DNA of 39,803 bases from Mesobacillus subterraneus (GTDB taxonomy: Bacteria > Bacillota > Bacilli > Bacillales > Cytobacillaceae): NCBI RefSeq assembly GCF_000934845.1, contig NZ_JXIQ01000021.1, positions 1-39,803 of the forward strand. Reading direction: 5' to 3'. The notes below the pieces were generated by a model that saw only the letters and a list, made by a program, of their open reading frames with translations, was not told the origin of the DNA and ran no database searches. The translations under genes were made by a program, and so were the position numbers. Positions within the stretch are counted from its first letter, which is position 1. Each line of letters begins with the position of its first letter. This document shows, in pieces, positions 1 to 6,167 of this stretch.

Positions 1-75
1 TCTCCCACCTACTCATTGGGCTTTAGCCCTTCCCATTCCTTGAGGATGGGAGACTTCTTTCGGAAATCCGTTAAA
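1..75 (-). mobile_element. Possible end of an IS200/IS605-family element (hairpin-rich)
   Basis: Read on the minus strand, this stretch folds into nested stem-loops. The segment TCTCCCATCC pairs with GGTGGGAGA at the window edge through one bulged base, enclosing a TCCCAT/ATGGGA type stem and a GGGCT/AGCCC stem. Imperfect terminal hairpins of this kind are typical of IS200/IS605-family ends or the associated guide-RNA region. The flanking YitV-like reading frame loses family resemblance at about position 75, as expected at an insertion junction. No transposase or TnpB is inside the window, so this is inference from structure only. Confidence 0.35.
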
Positions 76-485
76 CTCACGCCTGCCTTGATCCAGTCAT
101 ATGTAGCCATAGCACCAAGCGTCGTAATGGCGCCCATCGATGTTCCGGCAACACCAATTTTCAATGGATCTATGAGCCCTTGCTGCTCTAATTCTGCTTT
201 AAGCAAGGAAAGCTCCTCAATGGAGGTCATGACGATTTCCCAAAAGCGAAGCCCAAGTTCTGTTTCTGACAAATCCCAACTGCGAGTACCATGGTATTTT
301 GCCTCGGGCAACAGTACCCTGAACCCTTTTTCAGCGTAAAGATAAGCATAATGCAAGTTTCGTTCCTTTGTGCTGGTAAATCCATGGAGAAAAACAATCA
401 AAGGCAATCTAGCTGAAAATCGATTTTGTTTTACGATTTGAAGAACAGGAATATCTTGAATACGCTTTTTTTCAACTAAAATCAC
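9..485 (-). pseudogene. yitV: YitV-like alpha/beta hydrolase, 3'-truncated
   Basis: An alpha/beta-hydrolase (esterase/dienelactone-hydrolase-like) that resembles B. subtilis YitV and sits beside yitU as it does there. A GTG start at 485 is preferred because GGAGGG lies 7 nt upstream; the frame also extends to a TTG at 500. Visible are an HGF oxyanion-type motif after the second strand and the nucleophile elbow G-T-S-M-G near residue 112. The protein then stops at about 158 residues, whereas the family is about 250. The acid and histidine of the triad and the lid are missing. The last about 23 residues (after AGVSL) do not look like the family and are encoded by a hairpin-rich stretch. I infer disruption by an insertion or rearrangement and expect a non-functional product. 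Confidence 0.7.
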
Positions 486-698
486 GGTTAAACCCTCCAA
501 CTGTGCAAAGCGACCTTAAATTTTACTGCACTTTAATGTATTGAATATGATTTTTTTACAAATTAATTGTAAAATGGATACCATAGTGGTTATAGAAAGG
601 AATAAACCACCATTCACTATATGTATTGTAGAACTCTTATGAAAAAAGAGCCAATCATACGCATAAGATTAAAAAAACAGAGAGAAGAAGGAGTTTTT

Positions 699-1517
699 AT
701 GGCTGAAAAACATTTAATTGCTTTAGACCTGGATGGTACCTTGCTTACCGATGATAAAAAGATTTCTGAACGGAACAAACTGGTTATTAGAAAAGCACGG
801 GAAGAAGGACATATTGTCATGATCGCGACTGGAAGACCATTCCGGTCGAGTGAAATGTATTACCATGAGCTGCAACTCGACTCACCAATTGTCAATTTCA
901 ATGGAGCGTTCATCCACCATCCGCTGGACAACAGTTGGGGTGTTCACCATTCTCCTCTATCCATCAATGTTGCCATGGACATTGTCGAAGCGCTCGACGA
1001 TTTTAAATTCCACAATATCATTGCTGAAGTGATCGACGAGGTCTACATTCATTATCATGATGAAAAATCGCTGGACATCTTCAATATCGGAAACCCTCAC
1101 ATAACGACGGGTGATTTACGGCGCTTTCTGACGGCCTCGCCGACAAGTATGCTTATCCACTCAGATGAAGAATATGTCCGCAAGATCCGCACTCACCTTT
1201 CTGATGTCCACGCGGAAGTGATTGAACATAGAAGCTGGGCTGCGCCTTATCATGTTATCGAAATCATCAAAAATGGTTTGAATAAAGCTGTCGGTTTGAA
1301 AAAGGCAGCTGATTACTTCCAGATTCCTGCTGAGCGAATTATCGCATTTGGCGATGAAGACAATGATTTAGAAATGCTGGAATATGCAGGACGAGGAATT
1401 GCAATGGGCAATGCTGTCCTTGAGGCGAAAAATATTGCGAACGAAGTGACTCTTACAAATGAAGAAGACGGAATTGCTGTGTATTTGAACGATCTGCTAA
1501 ACCTGAAAGCACTATAG
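699..1517 (+). CDS. yitU: Cof-type HAD-superfamily phosphatase (YitU-like)
   Basis: A 272-residue haloacid-dehalogenase phosphatase of the Cof/IIB type. The start is ATG 699, because AGAAGGAG lies just upstream; the frame extends another 26 codons without a good ribosome site. Motif I is DLDGTLL near the N-terminus with the nucleophilic Asp, motif II is MIATGRP, the conserved Lys lies in NGLNKAVGL, and motif IV is FGDEDNDLEML. The long middle segment is the C2-type cap. B. subtilis YitU is one of several Cof phosphatases reported to dephosphorylate the riboflavin intermediate 5-amino-6-ribitylamino-uracil phosphate. That role is plausible here, but substrates in this family are broad. It is transcribed divergently from the truncated yitV. 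Confidence 0.85.
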   Translation: MAEKHLIALDLDGTLLTDDKKISERNKLVIRKAREEGHIVMIATGRPFRSSEMYYHELQLDSPIVNFNGAFIHHPLDNSWGVHHSPLSINVAMDIVEALDDFKFHNIIAEVIDEVYIHYHDEKSLDIFNIGNPHITTGDLRRFLTASPTSMLIHSDEEYVRKIRTHLSDVHAEVIEHRSWAAPYHVIEIIKNGLNKAVGLKKAADYFQIPAERIIAFGDEDNDLEMLEYAGRGIAMGNAVLEAKNIANEVTLTNEEDGIAVYLNDLLNLKAL

Positions 1518-1650
1518 AAGAATTTTGCAAGAAGTGGCTAAACCGAACAAAGCTACTTTTCCTAATTGTTTTTGCACGAAAAGGACATACTATAACGGAA
1601 GCAGCCATGAAGGACTGTTTCAAATCTGCTCGTAGATGGAGGGGAAAACG

Positions 1651-1803
1651 ATGGGTAAAAGCAATAAATCCAAGCGTTTTGTACAGCAAGGGGTAGATAC
1701 TGTCTCCAAGCATTCTCAAAGAATCCCTTACCACACCACGTATGCCGAGGCTGAGGCTCAAAAGATGGCGAATGTGAGAGAGTCCTCTTTAGGGGGGATT
1801 TAG
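1651..1803 (+). CDS. Small basic protein of unknown function (50 aa)
   Basis: ATG at 1651 follows a strong GGAGGGG ribosome site, and the 50-residue frame ends with TAG immediately before the ATG of the next gene. The product has a lysine/serine-rich N-terminus (MGKSNKSKRF), a central IPYHTTYAEAEAQK segment and ends in SSLGGI. There is no signal peptide or membrane segment. I do not recognise the family; a small sporulation-associated protein is possible but not shown. A SigA-like promoter (TTGTTT 1566-1571, 16 nt, TACTAT 1588-1593) lies upstream. The good ribosome site and tight coupling to the next gene make it likely to be real. Confidence 0.6.
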   Translation: MGKSNKSKRFVQQGVDTVSKHSQRIPYHTTYAEAEAQKMANVRESSLGGI

Positions 1804-1992
1804 ATGGGAAACAGGCTTTTTCAGGAAGCTAGAAAGGCTGTCGAATTAGCTGAAACTGCAAAGCCTGCAGAACAATCTGCAGCCATCAGCACAGCGGAAA
1901 ATGCTCTTTCTTCTGCATATGCTAATACAACGAATGCCGAAAGAGAGCAGCTAAGGTCATTTCAGGACGAGCTGAATACACTTCGAAAATAA
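1804..1992 (+). CDS. DUF3813-like small helical protein
   Basis: A 62-residue protein starting at ATG 1804, with the ribosome site GGGGGGAT inside the end of the previous gene, so the two are translationally coupled. It is rich in Ala, Glu and Gln and predicted fully helical (QEARKAVELAETA, AEREQLRSFQDELN). It resembles the DUF3813 family found at this yit locus in Bacillus, possibly the yizC position. The function is unknown; soluble and cytoplasmic by composition. A strong bidirectional terminator follows directly. Confidence 0.65.
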   Translation: MGNRLFQEARKAVELAETAKPAEQSAAISTAENALSSAYANTTNAEREQLRSFQDELNTLRK

Positions 1993-1995
1993 GTA

Positions 1996-2035
1996 ATAGA
2001 CAAAGCTCGGCGGATTCCTGCCGAGCTTTGTCTAT
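1996..2035. terminator. Bidirectional terminator, 16-bp perfect stem
   Basis: Arms 1996-2011 and 2020-2035 are perfectly complementary over 16 bp with an 8-nt loop. It serves both the DUF3813-like gene and the convergent BsuPI gene, whose stop codon starts at the last base of the stem. Confidence 0.85.
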
Positions 2036-2820
2036 CATTTATTGGGAAATCTTTCGAGCAAGACAGGATAGGTGTGAATGATTTTGCCCTCCTTACTGCG
2101 CTCATAAAGAGTTAGGATCAGGGATCCATTTTGCGGCAACTTGTTTTCTGGTATCGTAACTTTAAGCGAAAAAGGATGCCAATTCGGGTATTTAGATTTT
2201 TGAATAACCTTAGTTTCAGCAATCAGCTGATTGTGGCCATCCTCGATTGTATAAAAGAATTTTCCGCTGGTTGGTCTCGCTTCTCCTGAAATTTTGTAGG
2301 AGCCACTTTCTCCGGCGGTTTTTATTCCTTTAAAAACTGGATTTTCGCCTGGAATGTACATTTGCTTCTGATCGGTCAACTGCTGTTTATTTTCAACAGG
2401 TTTTCCGTTTACACTAATCGCTTCCAACTGTCCATTAACCGAGTATTCCCCTTCTTTGATCCTTATTCCTGCTTGGTTATAATCCCAGCTTTCCCGCCAT
2501 TTAATTGTCTCGCGCGGCTTTACCTCCAGTTTTTCAAACGCCTGAGCAAAAGCTTTATCCTCCGAGAATTGGTAGACTTTCTTCTTTTCTCCATCCATTA
2601 CGATGATTTCATATTTCTTCGAGGTAGGAAATTCAAATAGCAAATCCCCATTCCCATGGTTTTTCAGAGTCAGTTCAAACTCGACAAACTCAGGACCAGC
2701 TATTTGGTCTATGGAAAAACTAAACTCCGATTTTTCTGGTGTCTGCTTCTCCTGCCCAATGGCCAATGCCGGAGCAACAGCAAGCAAAAGCAACATGATC
2801 CCCAAACTGCTTTTCTTCAT
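2035..2820 (-). CDS. ipi: Exported BsuPI-domain plus Gmad2-domain protein
   Basis: A 261-residue protein. ATG 2820 is chosen over ATG 2826 because GGAGG (2827-2831) abuts the first ATG but lies 6 nt from the second. Residues 1-22 form a signal peptide (MKKSS, hydrophobic core, cleavage near ALA). Residues about 30-150 match the BsuPI intracellular-proteinase-inhibitor fold (FELTLKNHG, WRESWDYNQAG). Residues about 160-255 match the Gmad2 Ig-like domain found in spore-germination proteins (VFKGIKTAGESGSYKISGEA, YPNWHPFSLKVTIPE). B. subtilis Ipi is only about 119 residues and cytoplasmic, so this is a larger, exported version at the same locus beside yitT. Protease inhibition outside the membrane or an envelope/spore adhesion role are both possible. 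Confidence 0.75.
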   Translation of the reverse strand: MKKSSLGIMLLLLAVAPALAIGQEKQTPEKSEFSFSIDQIAGPEFVEFELTLKNHGNGDLLFEFPTSKKYEIIVMDGEKKKVYQFSEDKAFAQAFEKLEVKPRETIKWRESWDYNQAGIRIKEGEYSVNGQLEAISVNGKPVENKQQLTDQKQMYIPGENPVFKGIKTAGESGSYKISGEARPTSGKFFYTIEDGHNQLIAETKVIQKSKYPNWHPFSLKVTIPENKLPQNGSLILTLYERSKEGKIIHTYPVLLERFPNK

Positions 2821-2841
2821 TTCCATCCTCCGTTCCTACAT

Positions 2842-3684
2842 TTATTCACGCCTAAAAAACCCAAAAATTCCGGCTGTCTCCACTATATTAGTGAATGCCT
2901 GTGGATCGACTTCCTTGATGATGCGTTCAAGATCATACAATTCATACCTTGTAATTACAATGATCAGCATCTCTTTCGGTTCGCCGGAGAATGCTCCTTT
3001 TGCTGGTAGCAAGGTAATCCCGCGGACGAGTTTGTCATGGATGGCTTTCTTTAATTCATCTGATTTTTTGGTCACGATCATTGCCGTTAATTTTTCATGT
3101 CGGGTATGGATCGCATCAATCACCCGAGTCGAAACATAGAGAGCAACAAGAGTATAGAGCGCATTTTCCCAGCCGAAGATGTAACCCGCAGTCATTATTA
3201 TGATGCTGTTCAATGTAAAGAAATATGTACCGACAGGGCGATCCTTCATCCGGGACAGCACCATAGCAATAATGTCCATTCCGCCAGTCGACGCCCCCCA
3301 TTTCAAAGTCAAGCCAACGCCAAGTGCAGCAATGACTCCTCCAAAAACAGCATTCAGAAGGATATCAGTCGATACTTCTTTTACCGGCAGGATTTCAAGA
3401 AAGAAGGATGAAAGCAATACAGAAATGAAACTATAGATGGTAAATGATTTCCCGACTTTCTTCCAGCTAAGGATGGTGACTGGAATATTTAAAATCAAAA
3501 GAAGAATCCCGGTGGAAATGGTAAAAGGCGCAAATTCACCGAGAATGCTTGAAACGAGCTGTGCTATTCCGGTAAAACCACTTGCATAAACATTTGCCGG
3601 GATTAAAAAGAAATTCAATGACAAAGCATTTAAGAGTGCTCCGATCACTACGATGATGATTTTTTTTGTTTCCAACCAGACCAT
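2842..3684 (-). CDS. yitT: YitT family membrane protein (DUF161/DUF2179)
   Basis: A 280-residue integral membrane protein starting at ATG 3684 after the ribosome site GGGGGAT. About five to six hydrophobic segments fill residues 8-175, including LIPANVYASGFTGIAQL and the glycine-rich ALGVGLTLKWGASTGGMDI motif. A soluble C-terminal DUF2179 domain follows (residues about 195-275, with AKGAFSGEPKEMLIIVITR). This is the YitT family, present in many Firmicutes; its transport or signalling role is unknown. Only 21 nt separate it from the BsuPI gene downstream on the same strand, so the two are probably co-transcribed. It is divergent from the DegV gene, as in B. subtilis. Confidence 0.88.
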   Translation of the reverse strand: MVWLETKKIIIVVIGALLNALSLNFFLIPANVYASGFTGIAQLVSSILGEFAPFTISTGILLLILNIPVTILSWKKVGKSFTIYSFISVLLSSFFLEILPVKEVSTDILLNAVFGGVIAALGVGLTLKWGASTGGMDIIAMVLSRMKDRPVGTYFFTLNSIIIMTAGYIFGWENALYTLVALYVSTRVIDAIHTRHEKLTAMIVTKKSDELKKAIHDKLVRGITLLPAKGAFSGEPKEMLIIVITRYELYDLERIIKEVDPQAFTNIVETAGIFGFFRRE

Positions 3685-3750
3685 GTAAATCCCCCTTATT
3701 CTTTTCTATTCATCCTGTACCCCTATTTTGCCGAAAATCACTATATTTAA

Positions 3751-3779
3751 TTGTCTTTTTCCGATATTCCCGATAAACT
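3751..3779 (+). promoter_or_regulatory. SigA-type promoter for the DegV gene
   Basis: -35 TTGTCT (3751-3756), 17-nt spacer, -10 TAAACT (3774-3779), 33 nt before the start codon. Confidence 0.55.
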
Positions 3780-3812
3780 ATTAACATATAAGGTCGAAAG
3801 CAGGTGTAAGAA

Positions 3813-4673
3813 ATGTCAGTAAAAATAATGACTGACAGTGCATGTGATTTGCCATTGGATTTTTATGAAGAAAATGGCACTATTTTATTCCCGTTAAAAG
3901 TCCATATTGATGGGATGGAATACGAAGATGTAAAAACAATTGAGCCAAAGCAGGTGTATGATGCCATTCGTGCTGGCAATCTCCCTAAAACCTCTCAGGC
4001 TTCTCCTGCTGGTTTTAAAAAGGTTTTTACCGAATTAGCCGAGAATAAAGAGGAAGGTATTTATATTGCCTTTTCTTCTGAATTGTCCGGAATCTATCAG
4101 ACCGCTTTCATGACTGCCGAGCAGGTCAAAGAGGACTATCCCGATTTGAATGTAGCTGTGATTGATACAAAATGCGCTTCTCTTGGACAAGGACTTGTCG
4201 TCATGGAAGCTGTCCGCATGGCAAAAGAGAATCGTTCTAAGGAGGAAATTGTTCAGACTGTGCAATTCCTAAGCAAACATATGGAACATTTATTTTCCGT
4301 CGACGATCTTGACCACCTGGCTAAAGGTGGACGTGTTTCCAAGGCTTCCGCATTCGTTGGCGGGCTACTGAACATTAAGCCTCTCCTGAATGTGGAAGAT
4401 GGCAAACTAATCCCTATTGAAAAAATTCGCGGTAAGAAGAAGCTCCTACGCAGAATAATCGAAGTAATGAGGGAGCGCGGCGAGAAACTAGAAGAGCAGA
4501 TAGTTGGCATCAGCCATGCGGACGATCTCGAAACTGCAACAGAAATGAAGGATATGATTCTAAGGGAACTTCATGCAAAGGATGTCTATATCACTTCGAT
4601 TGGTGCCGCTATAGGGTCCCATACTGGTCCAGGCACCATTGCAATTTTCTTTTTAAATAAACAGCCATCTTAA
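3813..4673 (+). CDS. yitS: DegV family fatty-acid-binding protein (YitS-like)
   Basis: A 286-residue DegV/FakB-type protein starting at ATG 3813. Hallmarks are the N-terminal MTDSACDLP motif, KTSQASPAGF, the SSELSGIYQTA stretch, CASLGQGLVV and the DDLDHLAKGGRVSK motif. The full length fits the family (about 280). DegV/FakB proteins hold a single fatty acid in a buried pocket and present it to the FakA kinase for phosphorylation and entry into phospholipid synthesis. The position next to yitT matches B. subtilis yitS. No fakA is in the window. Paralogues are common, so the fatty-acid preference cannot be told. Confidence 0.88.
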   Translation: MSVKIMTDSACDLPLDFYEENGTILFPLKVHIDGMEYEDVKTIEPKQVYDAIRAGNLPKTSQASPAGFKKVFTELAENKEEGIYIAFSSELSGIYQTAFMTAEQVKEDYPDLNVAVIDTKCASLGQGLVVMEAVRMAKENRSKEEIVQTVQFLSKHMEHLFSVDDLDHLAKGGRVSKASAFVGGLLNIKPLLNVEDGKLIPIEKIRGKKKLLRRIIEVMRERGEKLEEQIVGISHADDLETATEMKDMILRELHAKDVYITSIGAAIGSHTGPGTIAIFFLNKQPS

Positions 4674-4737
4674 CTTACATACTCCTCCTAAGGTTATGGG
4701 AAAATAAAATGCACCTAACCGGAAAGGAGTTTTTTGA

Positions 4738-4869
4738 ATGCCGCATACATCTGATAACGATAAAAAAGCAAAGGACAACAATGCCCTTCGCCATGAAAAA
4801 AATATGATGCGTGAAAAAAATCGTAAAGCAGGCAAAAATCAATATTCAAAGAAAACAGATCATCTGTAA
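4738..4869 (+). CDS. DUF3941-like small hydrophilic protein (43 aa)
   Basis: ATG 4738 follows a very good ribosome site (GGAAAGGAG) and the frame ends at 4869, inside the A-rich flank of a terminator. The product is 43 residues, almost entirely charged or polar (KKAKDNNALRHEKN, REKNRKAGKNQYSKKTDHL), with no hydrophobic segment. It resembles the short DUF3941 proteins of Bacillaceae. The function is unknown; the composition recalls minor spore proteins, which is speculation. It lies 64 nt after the DegV gene and may be co-transcribed. Confidence 0.6.
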   Translation: MPHTSDNDKKAKDNNALRHEKNMMREKNRKAGKNQYSKKTDHL

Positions 4870-4897
4870 AAAAATAGAGCCAGTTGGCTCTATTTTT
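4870..4897. terminator. Bidirectional terminator
   Basis: AAAAATAGAGCC (4870-4881), 4-nt loop, then GGCTCTATTTTT (4886-4897): a perfect 12-bp stem with A and T flanks, so it works in both directions. It ends the DUF3941-like gene and the convergent CvfB gene, whose stop lies within it. Confidence 0.9.
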
Positions 4898-5753
4898 CTT
4901 TTTTATATGTCCAATTGTCTTCTTGATAAACCTTGTCTTCTTTCATCAGTCTGCCCAATGCGCGTTTGAATGAGCCTTTGCTCATGCCGAAGCGTTCCTG
5001 GATATCCTCAGCCATGCTTTTGTCATGGTATGGCATTGCTCCATTCCGCTGATCGAGGTATGCCATGATTTTCTCTGCATCCTCATCCAGTGCCTCTTGC
5101 TTTCGAGGGAGTATCGAGATATTGACAGAACCATCCGGCTTCACATCAATGATCCGTCCTTCCACTTTTTCGCCTATTCGCGGCTCGGTGCGACGTTGTG
5201 ATTCATGAATAAACCCTTTGAACCCTTCTGCAGTGATCATCCAACTGCCAACTCTTGCTGTACGGTAAACGTAGCCATGAACATTTTTGTTGAATGCACT
5301 CCTATCTGCTGCAACAGAAATTTCCTGAATGACAGGATCTGTCGCCATCCGAGCGTAAATCATATTATTGCGATTCACCCTGAGAGTAATATACAGCAAG
5401 TCTCCTTTTTGTGGCCAAACCGCCTTGACAACAGGCAAGTCTTCTTCACCGAGCAGAATATCCTTAGTGATGCCTATATCCAGAAATACTCCGAGTCCAT
5501 CCTTTACATCGACAACCGAAACCCACTCATATTGCCCCACTTGCACTTTAGGAATCGTGGTTGTTGCTGCCAGCCTGCCCCTTGATTCCACAAACAGGAA
5601 CACTTCAACCTTGTCTCCTTCTTCAAAGTTCCGGTCCGTATCATTAGAGTGGAGCAGGACATCTTCTTCGCCATCTGATAAAAAGTAGCCGAAATCGACG
5701 ATTCTTACTACGGTCAATTCTATTGTCTGACCTGTATATTCATTCAAGGACAT
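4890..5753 (-). CDS. yitL: CvfB/YitL family S1 RNA-binding protein
   Basis: A 287-residue protein with tandem S1-like OB folds and a C-terminal winged helix, the architecture of CvfB (conserved virulence factor B). ATG 5753 follows GGAGGGAATG. Residues about 1-65 form the first OB fold (TVVRIVDFGYFLSDG). Residues about 70-130 (YEWVSVVDVKDGLGVFLDIG) and about 145-215 (IHESQRRTEPRIGEKVEGRIIDVKPDGSV) hold further S1-like folds. Residues about 225-287 (EDIQERFGMSKGSFKRALGRLMKEDKV) form the winged helix. The family binds RNA and affects post-transcriptional regulation. It corresponds to B. subtilis yitL, which is also in the yit region. Confidence 0.85.
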   Translation of the reverse strand: MSLNEYTGQTIELTVVRIVDFGYFLSDGEEDVLLHSNDTDRNFEEGDKVEVFLFVESRGRLAATTTIPKVQVGQYEWVSVVDVKDGLGVFLDIGITKDILLGEEDLPVVKAVWPQKGDLLYITLRVNRNNMIYARMATDPVIQEISVAADRSAFNKNVHGYVYRTARVGSWMITAEGFKGFIHESQRRTEPRIGEKVEGRIIDVKPDGSVNISILPRKQEALDEDAEKIMAYLDQRNGAMPYHDKSMAEDIQERFGMSKGSFKRALGRLMKEDKVYQEDNWTYKKEK

Positions 5754-6167
5754 ATAAACATTCCCTCCTGCCTTGTTAGTACAGCTTTTCCGAATTACGG
5801 GAAATTGTTTGAACTGCTATATTTTACTATAATGTACCCAAAAGCGAAAGCGCCTAAAAAGTATTATAAGAATGATCAAATTGAACACGGCAATACTAAC
5901 TATGCATGGTTTTCTTGAAAGTATTCTAAAATGGCATTATTTCCTATGGTTCATGAATGGTTCATAAACCGCCTACGATATTCCCCTATTTACACGGTAA
6001 AATGAATGTATATTATGTTGGTATATTTATTTATCTGTCTGGAATGGATGTTTGTAGAAACTTTCACAAATCATTCACAAAGTTATATTGGTTTTCCCCT
6101 ATTCCAGAGGTAATATACCAGTATGGGTATAAAACATATTTTTTCGACTGAAAGGATGATCACTACA
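5754..6167. other. Regulatory spacer between yitL and the CoA-disulfide reductase gene
   Basis: 414 nt without a convincing gene. It contains the yitL promoter side, two pairs of 11-bp-phased direct repeats (5946-5967 and 6063-6084), the motif TTCCCCTATT twice (5981 and 6094) and a predicted promoter with an overlapping palindrome at 6088-6130. A 64-codon frame here has no ribosome site and no recognisable product. Confidence 0.6.
6088..6130 (+). promoter_or_regulatory. Promoter with overlapping CsoR/CstR-like operator
   Basis: -35 TTGGTT (6088-6093), 17 nt, -10 TAATAT (6111-6116). The 16-bp palindrome ATACCAGTATGGGTAT (6115-6130) overlaps the -10 and the expected start point. Its ATACC...GGGTAT ends resemble operators of the CsoR family, whose persulfide-sensing branch (CstR) controls sulfur-transferase and CoADR-like genes. 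The match is by eye, and no CsoR/CstR gene is in the window. Confidence 0.45.

Noticed and set aside
550-700. Leader peptide or regulatory hairpin before yitU
   Set aside because: A GTGGTT/AACCAC stem and a short in-frame upstream extension exist, but neither has a ribosome site or known regulatory pattern.
5957-6151. 64-codon open frame upstream of the CoADR gene
   Set aside because: No ribosome site, no recognisable product, and it overlaps the predicted promoter and operator.
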